Source of the DNA: Psychrobacillus sp044762655
GTDB lineage: Bacteria; Bacillota; Bacilli; Bacillales_A; Planococcaceae
Direction: 5' to 3'
Assembly (NCBI RefSeq): GCF_044762655.1
Contig: NZ_JBIWER010000003.1
Span: 441,373 to 505,372 of the forward strand
DNA: 64,000 bases
Positions within the stretch are counted from its first letter, which is position 1; each line of letters begins with the position of its first letter. Positions 16,846-24,329 of the stretch are shown here, piece by piece. The position numbers and the translations under genes were made by a program. The notes under the pieces are model-generated. The model was not told the origin of the DNA and ran no database searches. It worked only from the letters and a program-made list of their open reading frames with translations.

Positions 16846-17548
16846 GCTGTATTTGTTCTAACTCTTCTTCCGTTAGTTCTCTGTATGTGCCCTCTGAAAG
16901 GTTTTTGTCTAGCACTAGCTTCCCCATCGAAAGCCTTTTTAAATATACAACTTTTTTCCCCACTGCCTCAAACATTCTCTTCACTTGATGAAATTTACCT
17001 TCTGTAATAGATAATTCTATTTCAGAAATAGGTCCTCTATTTAATATATTGAGTATCCCTGGCTTTGTATGATAGCCATCATCCAAAATTACCCCATGAG
17101 AAAAGGCTTCAATATCCGATTCATCAACCACACCTTCTACTTTCGCATAATACACTTTTGGTACGTCCTTATTCGGCGAGAGCAGACGATGTGTTAATGC
17201 ACCATCATTTGTCAATAGCAGCAGACCAACTGTATCCTTATCTAATCTCCCAACTGGATATGGATCAAAATGGCGGACATCATCATCTAAGAGATCAATA
17301 ACTGTTTGATCCCTAGAATCCTCTGTCGCAGAAATTACCCCAGGAGGTTTATTCATCATTAAATAGATGAACTCTTTGTATTCCACAGGCTCTCCGTATA
17401 CAGTCACTTTATCTGTAATTTCATTCACATGCATGGAACTATCTTTGACAGCGACCTCGTTTACTTGAATAGCCTTTGATTTGACTAAAACTTTCACTTC
17501 TTTTCTTGTACCATAGCCCATATGAGCTAAAAATTTATCTAAACGCAT
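16826..17548 (-). CDS. ytzG: RsuA/RluB-type rRNA pseudouridine synthase
   Basis: A protein of 240 residues. An N-terminal S4 RNA-binding domain (MRLDKFLAHMGYGTRKEVK) is followed by the catalytic domain with PVGRLDKDTVGLLLLTNDG, where the Asp is the nucleophile. It is predicted to pseudouridylate ribosomal RNA, probably 16S. The start at 17548 is favoured because TAGGTGA stands 5 bp before it; that Shine-Dalgarno overlaps the ytgP stop. It is the downstream partner of ytgP. Confidence 0.87.
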   Translation of the reverse strand: MRLDKFLAHMGYGTRKEVKVLVKSKAIQVNEVAVKDSSMHVNEITDKVTVYGEPVEYKEFIYLMMNKPPGVISATEDSRDQTVIDLLDDDVRHFDPYPVGRLDKDTVGLLLLTNDGALTHRLLSPNKDVPKVYYAKVEGVVDESDIEAFSHGVILDDGYHTKPGILNILNRGPISEIELSITEGKFHQVKRMFEAVGKKVVYLKRLSMGKLVLDKNLSEGTYRELTEEELEQIQQKNDLA

Positions 17549-17557
17549 GTTCGTCAC

Positions 17558-19174
17558 CTACAAACCAAATTTTTTCGTTAATCTTGTCAGTCTCTCTCCA
17601 AATAGTTTTTGAGCAAGACCCAATCGTAATGTAACAAACGCATAAAAAGCTGCTCCGATACACGCACAAACGATAATGACTATTAAAGCCCCTAGCTTAT
17701 TATCAATTACAAATAGATTTTCCATACCTACCTTAATTACATAAACAAGTATTAACATAAGGACATTGATAATAAGGATCAAAACAATCCTTCTAATAAC
17801 CATAGTCGATTTATAGTGGAGTGTCTTACTAATAGCAAATAAGTTTAAGCCAATCGCTACTAAGTAACCACAAGCTGTAGCTAAAATGGCACCATCTGTT
17901 TCAAACGCTTTGATAAGAGGTATATTAAGCAAAAGTTTCGTCAGAATCCCTAATAAAAGATTTAAAATAATTAACTTTTGACGGTCTATCCCCTGCAAAA
18001 TAGCCGTGGTAACCGGATATAATGCAAACAAAACAGCGACTGGTGCATAATGCGCTAAAACCTCAGCACCGTCTACACTTGGTTCATAAAATAGATGATA
18101 AAACTCACCTGATAATACGGATATACCTAAAGCTGCTGGTACCGTTAAAAACAGAAGAATTTGAAATGATTGGTCTAATGATCTTCTTACTTGTATAAAA
18201 TCTTTTTTAGCATAATAGCTCGTAATATACGGAACTAAAGCCATAGAAAAACCGGTAGCTAACATTACTGGAATCATTACAAGCTTATGAGTAGTTAAGT
18301 TCAACATACTTAAAAATATATTAGATAGCTTACCGCTAATACCAATGTCATGCATAGCACTGTTAAAAGTAATCATATCGATAAATTGAAATATCGGATT
18401 AATAACTCCAACTAAAGCAAATGGAACTGTATAGATTAATATTTCTTTATAAATATTAGTTAGGGATACATTAGATGTCGTATTTCCACTTCCGTCTAAC
18501 AGATCATTAAACTCAGGCTTCAACTTTTTCCAATAATAATACAAAACGACTAATCCGGCTATAGCGCCGATAAAAGCTGCGAAAACTGCAAATGAAACTG
18601 CCATTTTTTCAGATCCATTAAACACTTTTAGAACGAGAAAAGCCCCAATAATCACAAAGAATACACGAGCAATTTGTTCAATCAATTGTGATATAGCAGT
18701 TGGTGTCATATGCTGATACCCTTGGAAGAATCCTCTTATCAAGCTCATCAAAGGTACGATAATTACAGCAAAACTCACATATTTAATAACTGTCGCAACA
18801 TCTTGAACTGTTATTAAAGCCTCATCATCTTCAATAACTAAATGTGCTATAGGTTCAGCCAATGTAAATAGAATGATAAACCCAATAGTTCCGGTAAGAC
18901 TCATTAATACCATGCTAGATTTTACTAACTTCCTACCTGTTGCATAATCTCCAAGCGTATTATATTTTGCCACAAATTTTGAGACGGCAACTGGTATACC
19001 AGATACTGCTACGGCTAGCATTATGGAGTAAGGCACGTATGCATATTGGTAAAGTCCTATATACTCTTCGCCTATTAATTGATAAAAAGGAATTATATAG
19101 AGAATCCCTAAAACTCGCGATAATAAAAGACCGACCGTTAAGATCATGGTCCCTTTCAATAAATTCGATGCCAT
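17558..19174 (-). CDS. ytgP: YtgP/MurJ-type lipid II flippase
   Basis: An integral membrane protein of 538 residues with about 14 hydrophobic helices, of the MVF/polysaccharide-export superfamily. The N-terminal LLKGTMILTVGLLLSRVLG and the arginines in the central loops are typical of the group. In B. subtilis, YtgP serves as a MurJ-type flippase that moves lipid II outward for peptidoglycan synthesis. The same gene pair ytgP-ytzG and the divergent ytfP are present there. The Shine-Dalgarno (GGATGGG) is only moderate. Confidence 0.88.
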   Translation of the reverse strand: MASNLLKGTMILTVGLLLSRVLGILYIIPFYQLIGEEYIGLYQYAYVPYSIMLAVAVSGIPVAVSKFVAKYNTLGDYATGRKLVKSSMVLMSLTGTIGFIILFTLAEPIAHLVIEDDEALITVQDVATVIKYVSFAVIIVPLMSLIRGFFQGYQHMTPTAISQLIEQIARVFFVIIGAFLVLKVFNGSEKMAVSFAVFAAFIGAIAGLVVLYYYWKKLKPEFNDLLDGSGNTTSNVSLTNIYKEILIYTVPFALVGVINPIFQFIDMITFNSAMHDIGISGKLSNIFLSMLNLTTHKLVMIPVMLATGFSMALVPYITSYYAKKDFIQVRRSLDQSFQILLFLTVPAALGISVLSGEFYHLFYEPSVDGAEVLAHYAPVAVLFALYPVTTAILQGIDRQKLIILNLLLGILTKLLLNIPLIKAFETDGAILATACGYLVAIGLNLFAISKTLHYKSTMVIRRIVLILIINVLMLILVYVIKVGMENLFVIDNKLGALIVIIVCACIGAAFYAFVTLRLGLAQKLFGERLTRLTKKFGL

Positions 19175-19194
19175 CTAACCCATCCAATCCTATC

Positions 19195-19440
19195 AAATTC
19201 TTCTCGGCGAATGTGCTCCTGCGCACGCTTGTCGCAAAAAACAGTGCGCCTAGATTTTTCTCGAGCTTGCTTGAGAAATTCATTTAAAAATCTCTGACAT
19301 CCGCCGGAGGCCTTAACTTTATTAAGCAGAGGTTTGTGAACACCACATAGTTGAATATATATCTTGATTCACCTCCACTTCTAGAAGTGGGAAACTCTGC
19401 TCCTGCGCAAGCACGTTGCAAAAAAACATCTGCTTATTGA
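19195..19440. repeat. Palindrome-rich element between ytgP and ytfP
   Basis: No gene is supported. The block holds a perfect 16-bp palindrome CCACTTCTAGAAGTGG at about 19374-19389, a stem TTTCTC / GAGAAA at 19255-19277, and a direct repeat: GCTCCTGCGCA followed by a GC-rich trio and GCAAAAAA, near 19215 and again near 19399. The paired ends and inner palindromes look like a small non-autonomous mobile or REP-like element. It lies in the ytgP upstream region. Confidence 0.5.
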
Positions 19441-19529
19441 AGTAAAAATGTCTATCTTACAGTGTACAACTGTCTAAAGAAAACCACAATCATGTATAAT
19501 AAAGAAAAAAGTGAAAGTGTGAATTTATT

Positions 19530-20792
19530 ATGTATGACGTTATTGTAATTGGTGGGGGTCCCTCTGGATTAATGGCCGCTGCCGCAGCAGGTGCAGAAAA
19601 CAAGAAAGTACTACTTATTGAAAAAGGAAATAAGCTTGGGAAAAAGCTTGCTATATCTGGTGGAGGACGCTGTAATGTTACCAACAGACTTCCCCAAGAA
19701 GAAATTGTAAAAAACATTCCTGGAAATGGACGATTTTTATTTAGCCCTTTTTCTGTTTTTAATAATGAAGATATTATTGAGTTCTTTGAGAATCTAGGAG
19801 TTGCTTTAAAGGAAGAAGACCACGGAAGAATGTTCCCTGTGTCCAACAAAGCGATGGATGTCGTTAATGCCCTACTTGATGAGTTAAATAGATTACAGGT
19901 AGAAATAAAGTTAAATTCAGCTGTAGCCAAATTATTGATGAATGATGAAAAAGTAATTGGTGTTAGACTAGCTACTGGTGAAGAAATTACTTCAGGTGCC
20001 ATCGTTGTTGCGGTCGGAGGTAAAGCAGTTCCTCAAACCGGATCAACTGGAGATGGTTATCCATGGGCTGAAAAAGCTGGACATACTGTAACGGATTTGT
20101 ATCCTACAGAGGTACCTTTATTGTCCAATGAGACATTTATCAAATCGAAGGAGCTTCAAGGCCTTGCACTTCGTGGTGTTGGTGTTTCTGTGTTAAATAA
20201 AAAAGGAAAACCAATTATTACGCATGAAATGGATATGCTGTTTACCCATTTCGGCTTAAGCGGCCCTGCCGTCTTAAGATGTAGCCAATTCGTTGTAAAA
20301 GAACAAAAGAAAAATGGTGGACAACCTGTTGCTGTTCGAATTGATAGTCTTCCGGAACAAAACGAAGAAGAAACTTTCCAAATGCTCTTATCCTCTCTAA
20401 AAGAGGACCCCAAAAAAGCGGTGAAAAATGTTTGGAAAGGAATTGTTCCGGAAAGGTGGTTATTATTTTTACTTCAACGAACTGGCATTCAAGAAAGTGA
20501 AGATGGCCAAAATTTAGCACACGAGAAAATACGAGCACTTGCCCATGAGTTAAAACAATTCAACGTATTTGTATATGGTACACAACCTTTAGAAAAAGCT
20601 TTTGTAACCGGTGGAGGTGTATCCATCAAGGAAATTGAACCAAAAACAATGGCTTCCAAGAAAAAGGCTGGACTCTTTTTTTGCGGTGAAATATTGGACA
20701 TCCATGGTTACACAGGTGGATACAATATCACCTCTGCCCTTGTTACAGGAAAAATTGCTGGGATGAGTGCTGCAAAATCGATTGAATTTTAA
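19530..20792 (+). CDS. ytfP: YtfP, HI0933-family flavoprotein
   Basis: A protein of 420 residues with an FAD-binding Rossmann motif at the N-terminus (VIVIGGGPSGLMAAAAAG), SGGGRCNVTN near residue 45 and a C-terminal CGEILDIHGYTGGYNI block that closes the FAD site. This is the BaiN/HI0933 (YhiN) oxidoreductase family; the substrate is unknown. TATAAT at 19495-19500 is the likely -10 element. It is divergent from ytgP, as in B. subtilis. Confidence 0.87.
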   Translation: MYDVIVIGGGPSGLMAAAAAGAENKKVLLIEKGNKLGKKLAISGGGRCNVTNRLPQEEIVKNIPGNGRFLFSPFSVFNNEDIIEFFENLGVALKEEDHGRMFPVSNKAMDVVNALLDELNRLQVEIKLNSAVAKLLMNDEKVIGVRLATGEEITSGAIVVAVGGKAVPQTGSTGDGYPWAEKAGHTVTDLYPTEVPLLSNETFIKSKELQGLALRGVGVSVLNKKGKPIITHEMDMLFTHFGLSGPAVLRCSQFVVKEQKKNGGQPVAVRIDSLPEQNEEETFQMLLSSLKEDPKKAVKNVWKGIVPERWLLFLLQRTGIQESEDGQNLAHEKIRALAHELKQFNVFVYGTQPLEKAFVTGGGVSIKEIEPKTMASKKKAGLFFCGEILDIHGYTGGYNITSALVTGKIAGMSAAKSIEF

Positions 20793-20810
20793 AATAATTT
20801 ATAATACAAT
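20782..20810 (+). promoter_or_regulatory. Promoter for the trpEG T-box leader
   Basis: TTGAAT, 17 bp, TACAAT. The -35 element overlaps the ytfP stop codon. Transcription would begin near 20817, at the 5' edge of the T-box. Confidence 0.6.
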
Positions 20811-20816
20811 AATCTA

Positions 20817-21066
20817 TAACAAGCGATAAGGAAGAATAGTAACTTTATGAAATGCTCTAGAGAGCTGACGCTAGGTGCAAGTCAGTGCAGACAGTAAAGT
20901 GAATGGGCTTCTTAGCTCCAAAGCTGAACATTTACACTCAGTAGGTTTTGGCGTTCGTCTACGTTATAGGACTCGCAACTGTTTGGTTGCAATAAGTGGA
21001 TTACAATAGTAATCAATAAAGGTGGCACCACGGCTCTCCGTCCTTTTCGATGGAGGGCCTTTTTGT
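20817..21066 (+). promoter_or_regulatory. T-box riboswitch, Trp (UGG) specifier
   Basis: This leader senses uncharged tRNA. The conserved T-box core AAAGGTGGCACCACGG lies at 21018-21033. The specifier codon UGG at 20904-20906 sits in the usual context GAA-UGG-G, and AGAGAGCTGACG upstream belongs to stem I. The terminator stem (GGCTCTCC / GGAGGGCC plus T run) is at 21033-21066. Uncharged tRNA-Trp should stabilise the antiterminator and allow trpE-trpG expression. Confidence 0.92.
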
Positions 21067-21111
21067 GTTTAGTTGAGCTGAGATTAGCCTAAGAAAAAGG
21101 AGAGCTGAGAA

Positions 21112-22500
21112 ATGACAGTTGAGACGAGAAGCTATCAAATGAAAGAAATTCAAGGGGATATGATGACTCCTATTTCCATTTATCATTCATTAAAAGGAAA
21201 GAAAAAAATGTTATTTGAATCCTCTGCAAAGCATGAGGAAAGTGGAAGATATTCATTTATCGCTGTGGATCCCATCGGTGAATTAACCGGTAACCAGCAT
21301 GGGTACTCATTAGCACTTGAAAATGGAGAAATCGACCAAGAGAAAATATCTGTAATTGAAAAACTTAAGATGTTGCTACCTATACATCAAGAACTTTATC
21401 CATTTTCTTTCTTTGGAGGGGCAATTGGCTATTTTGGCTATGAAACAGCGTTCTATAATGAGCAAATCGGTCATTTGTTAAACGATGATTTAGAAATGCC
21501 CGATGTTCACGTCATGTTTTACGATACATTTATCATTTTTGATCATTTGAAACAAATAGTGACTATTGCTGCTATAGATTTATTTCAAAATGGGCGTTCA
21601 ACTGAAGATATGTCTGTTTCAATTGATAATATTCTAGCTGAGCTTCAGCAGGGACCAAAAATGGTAGTTAATATGGACTCACCGCTCGCTTTTAAACCAC
21701 AGATTCAAGAAAAAGACTTTACACATATGGTAGAAAAAGCAAAGGAACATATTTTAAAAGGCGACATATTCCAGGTTGTACTGTCTCAGCGTTTTACCTC
21801 TCCCTTTAATGGAGATCCTTTTTCGCTATATCGACAGCTTCGTACCTCCAATCCATCTCCTTATATGTTCTATATGGATTTTGAAGCCTATACGATATTG
21901 GGAACATCTCCAGAAAGCTTAGTTAAGGTAAAAGATGGGTTAGTGACAACAAACCCTATAGCTGGCACAAAACCCCGTGGTATAAATGCGGAGGAAGATA
22001 CTCGCATAGCAAGCGCTTTATTGAACGATGAAAAAGAAGTTGCAGAGCATCGGATGCTCGTGGATTTGGGACGCAATGATATTGGTCGAATTGCAGAAAT
22101 TGGAACTGTTCATATAGAGAAATATATGAAAATTGAGTACTACAAATACGTCATGCATATAGTGTCGGAAGTTACTGGGCGACTGAAGGAAAATGCACAT
22201 GTTCTAGATGTGTTAACTACTTGTCTACCAGCTGGAACTGTATCTGGTGCACCGAAAATTAGAGCCATGCAGATTATCAATAATTTAGAGCCTATGAAAC
22301 GCGGTGTTTACGCAGGGGCAGTTGGCTATATTTCCGTAACTGGTAATATGGATTTAGCGCTTGCCATTCGAACAATGGTTGTAAAGGATCGTTTTGCCCA
22401 CGTTCAAGCTGGAGCCGGTATTGTCCATGATTCTATTCCAAAGAGTGAATATGAGGAAACGCTCAATAAAGCTAAGGCTCTTTTGGAGGTGCAACGATGA
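21112..22500 (+). CDS. trpE: Anthranilate synthase component I (TrpE)
   Basis: A protein of 462 residues that makes anthranilate from chorismate and ammonia. The N-terminal LFESSAKHEESGRYSF block corresponds to the tryptophan feedback site (LLES in most TrpE proteins, here LFES). The chorismate-binding domain runs from about residue 200, with VVLSQRF, GTSPESLVK, PIAGTKPRG, LVDLGRNDIGR and GTVSGAPKIRAM. The Trp-specific T-box upstream favours TrpE over the PabB paralogue. It overlaps trpG by 4 bp. Confidence 0.92.
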   Translation: MTVETRSYQMKEIQGDMMTPISIYHSLKGKKKMLFESSAKHEESGRYSFIAVDPIGELTGNQHGYSLALENGEIDQEKISVIEKLKMLLPIHQELYPFSFFGGAIGYFGYETAFYNEQIGHLLNDDLEMPDVHVMFYDTFIIFDHLKQIVTIAAIDLFQNGRSTEDMSVSIDNILAELQQGPKMVVNMDSPLAFKPQIQEKDFTHMVEKAKEHILKGDIFQVVLSQRFTSPFNGDPFSLYRQLRTSNPSPYMFYMDFEAYTILGTSPESLVKVKDGLVTTNPIAGTKPRGINAEEDTRIASALLNDEKEVAEHRMLVDLGRNDIGRIAEIGTVHIEKYMKIEYYKYVMHIVSEVTGRLKENAHVLDVLTTCLPAGTVSGAPKIRAMQIINNLEPMKRGVYAGAVGYISVTGNMDLALAIRTMVVKDRFAHVQAGAGIVHDSIPKSEYEETLNKAKALLEVQR

Positions 22501-23084
22501 TTTTACTGATCGATAACTATGATTCATTTACGTATAATTTATATCAGCAAATAAGCATGCTTGGCAAAGATGTGAAAGTCGTTCGTAATGATGTTATTTC
22601 TATTGAGGAAATTGAAGCGCTGAACCCGGAGGCAATTATAATTTCTCCCGGACCAGGCACTCCTGCTGATGCTGGTATTTCCATCGAAGTTATTCAAAAG
22701 CTGTACAAAAAGTATCCAATTTTAGGTATTTGTCTTGGCCATCAATCGATTGGAGCGGCTTTCGGAGCAAAAATTGTGCAGGCAAAAACGATTATGCACG
22801 GTAAAATGTCCCCTATTTCCTTTAGAAATCAAGGACTTTTCGAGAGTTTTGAGGAACCGATTTCGGTCATGCGCTATCATTCGCTTGTCATTGAGAAAGA
22901 ATCGTTAATAGATGAATTGGAAGTGCTTGCGAGAGCGAACGATGATCATGAAATAATGGCAATTAAGCATATAAACTTTCCATTGTATGGTCTTCAGTTT
23001 CATCCAGAATCAATTGGGACAGAGTTAGGAGATCGAATCATGCATTCATTTATCGAAACACTTGAAAGAAATTATGTAAAATAA
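22497..23084 (+). CDS. trpG: Anthranilate synthase component II, glutamine amidotransferase (TrpG)
   Basis: A class I glutamine amidotransferase of 195 residues that feeds ammonia to TrpE. The nucleophile Cys is in GICLGHQSIG near residue 79, and the His-Glu pair is in LQFHPESIGT near 168. DNYDSFTYNL at the N-terminus is the family signature. Such subunits can also serve PabB in folate synthesis. It is translationally coupled to trpE (ATGA overlap), and no other trp gene follows. Confidence 0.9.
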   Translation: MILLIDNYDSFTYNLYQQISMLGKDVKVVRNDVISIEEIEALNPEAIIISPGPGTPADAGISIEVIQKLYKKYPILGICLGHQSIGAAFGAKIVQAKTIMHGKMSPISFRNQGLFESFEEPISVMRYHSLVIEKESLIDELEVLARANDDHEIMAIKHINFPLYGLQFHPESIGTELGDRIMHSFIETLERNYVK

Positions 23085-23092
23085 GCTAAAAT

Positions 23093-23123
23093 GGGCTCCT
23101 TGACTGAATCTAGGAGCTTTTTT
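23093..23123 (+). terminator. Terminator after trpG
   Basis: Stem GGGCTCCT / AGGAGCTT with an 11-nt loop and a T run, 9 bp after the trpG stop. Confidence 0.85.
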
Positions 23124-23147
23124 CATTCGCAAAAACCTCGAAAATGA

Positions 23148-23226
23148 GTTTAGTTGGAATCTTTGGAGGGGTTAGTTGGAACTTTGAGAAGCTTAGTTGG
23201 AATTTTGAAGAGTTTAGTTGGAATAA
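23148..23226. repeat. Periodic array, TTAGTTGGAA motif, 21-22 bp period
   Basis: TTAGTTGGAA occurs four times, at 23150, 23172, 23193 and 23214, with spacings of 22, 21 and 21 bp. The 11-12 bp between them are less conserved. The array lies between the convergent terminators of trpG and the AlkD-like gene and creates a repetitive open frame on the minus strand. Confidence 0.75.
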
Positions 23227-23236
23227 CCAAAAAACG

Positions 23237-23277
23237 TAAAAAAGCTGCTTCTCCGAAAAAGGATGAAGCAGCTTTTC
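23237..23277. terminator. Terminator after the AlkD-like gene
   Basis: Stem AAAAGCTGCTTC / GAAGCAGCTTTT with a loop of about 15 nt and T runs on both sides; it can serve both directions. Confidence 0.88.
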
Positions 23278-23287
23278 TAACGTTATT

Positions 23288-23995
23288 TTAACATCTAACA
23301 TATTTGCGTTTAAAACCAATTCTACCTTTATCTACTTCTTTTTGAATAGTTTCGAAAGCATTTAAGAAAGCACTTTTTTTGTTTTCACGTTTCATTTCTA
23401 CCACTCCGATTTCATTAGCCGTCTCGACTGCCTTTTCATGAAGTGGCAAATAAGAAATCCCTACAGTATATAAAAAATTATTCATAGCTGATTTTGTGCG
23501 TTCTGGCGAATCGTTAATCGTATTCTTCACTAGGTCAAGCATTTCAGCAATCTTACTTTCTGAGAATTCGAAGTCTTTTCGATTTCCTAAAAGCCAGCAG
23601 TAACAACTCCAGCCCGCCGACATTCTCAGCTCTTCACCGCTTGCTATCCATTTATCAGCAACTTCTTGTGCAATATCTGACTCGGATAAAGTTACAGCAA
23701 CCACATAATCAGAAAGCATATAAAAATAAGCACCATCCATCCAGCGGTCATAATCTGCCTCCGTCATGCCTTTTGGATCTGCAATAACTCCCGCAAAGTA
23801 CATAGCATCGTAGTTGCCTGTCGCATATAGTTCTTCAGCTAACGCTTGATCTATTTTTATCTTCTTTGCAATTGGTTTCATAGCTCCTGTAGCTACGCCA
23901 AATAGTGGCTCATGCGCACCATTAGACATATATATTTTTTTAGTTCTTTCCTTACCAAGGGCCTCAAGTTCCTGCATAACTGTTTCAAAATTCAT
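23288..23995 (-). CDS. DNA alkylation repair protein, AlkD/HEAT-like
   Basis: A protein of 235 residues, all helical, with the HEAT-repeat pattern of AlkD-like proteins: LAEELYATGNYDAMYFAGVIADP, a central SDYVVAV segment and a Trp/Cys-rich WSCYCWLLGNR stretch near residue 128. The family includes glycosylases that excise N3- and N7-alkylpurines, but several members have lost activity and the catalytic Asp cannot be assigned here. GAAGGAAGTG precedes the ATG. It forms a single-gene unit. Confidence 0.78.
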   Translation of the reverse strand: MNFETVMQELEALGKERTKKIYMSNGAHEPLFGVATGAMKPIAKKIKIDQALAEELYATGNYDAMYFAGVIADPKGMTEADYDRWMDGAYFYMLSDYVVAVTLSESDIAQEVADKWIASGEELRMSAGWSCYCWLLGNRKDFEFSESKIAEMLDLVKNTINDSPERTKSAMNNFLYTVGISYLPLHEKAVETANEIGVVEMKRENKKSAFLNAFETIQKEVDKGRIGFKRKYVRC

Positions 23996-24061
23996 CGTTT
24001 TTACACTTCCTTCTTTAACTAATAAATTGATTTTATATCCCTATTATAACAGGGATCTATA

Positions 24062-24100
24062 AGAAAAAATAAAACCAGTGAGGATTTTTCATCCCCACTG
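24062..24100 (-). terminator. Terminator-like hairpin of unassigned transcript
   Basis: On the minus strand CAGTGGGGA / TCCTCACTG with a loop of about 7 nt is followed by a T-rich tract. No intact gene ends directly upstream, apart from the orphan frame stopping at 24163. Confidence 0.65.
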
Positions 24101-24279
24101 TATCTTAGCTTAATATTAGGTTTGTACTTCAATATTTAAACATGCAGGTTCCTACTTTTTCATCAATGATTGCCTACAGAATTCCCGTCATCATCACCAG
24201 TTTGTAGTCCTATTAAATGGTTAACTGGATTCCCTTCGACATATACATTATTAATTACAAATTCTAGATACAATAAACA

Positions 24280-24315
24280 AAAAGCTGCTTCCCATCTAAA
24301 AAGGGAAAGCAGCTT
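24280..24315 (-). terminator. Terminator after leuS
   Basis: On the minus strand AAGCTGCTTTCCC pairs with GGGAAGCAGCTT (one bulged T), loop of about 9 nt, followed by T residues; 15 bp after the leuS stop. Confidence 0.88.
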
Positions 24316-24329
24316 AGCTTTGTATTTAT

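Larger units (their letters stand above)
23996..24329. other. Intergenic region with two minus-strand terminators and a short orphan frame
   Basis: Between the leuS terminator (24280-24315) and another hairpin (24062-24100) lies a minus-strand frame ending at 24163. It encodes a peptide ending VEGNPVNHLIGLQTG DDDGNSVGNH-like. It has no convincing Shine-Dalgarno and its only available start (TTG at 24273) abuts the leuS terminator. It may be a decayed small gene; no family is recognised. Confidence 0.35.

Noticed and set aside
18960..19283. Open frame of 107 codons on the minus strand
   Set aside because: It overlaps the 5' part of ytgP in another frame and begins in the palindrome-rich element; no ribosome site and no domain.
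19490..20002. Open frame of 170 codons on the minus strand
   Set aside because: It is antisense to ytfP with Ser/Phe-rich low-complexity content; ytfP has clear FAD motifs.
23148..23226. CRISPR array
   Set aside because: Repeat units are only 10 bp, spacers 11-12 bp, and no cas genes are present.
23110..23319. Open frame with repeated KFQL-like units on the minus strand
   Set aside because: It is produced by the 21-bp periodic array (21 bp keeps the frame) and has no start signal; the array itself is the real feature.
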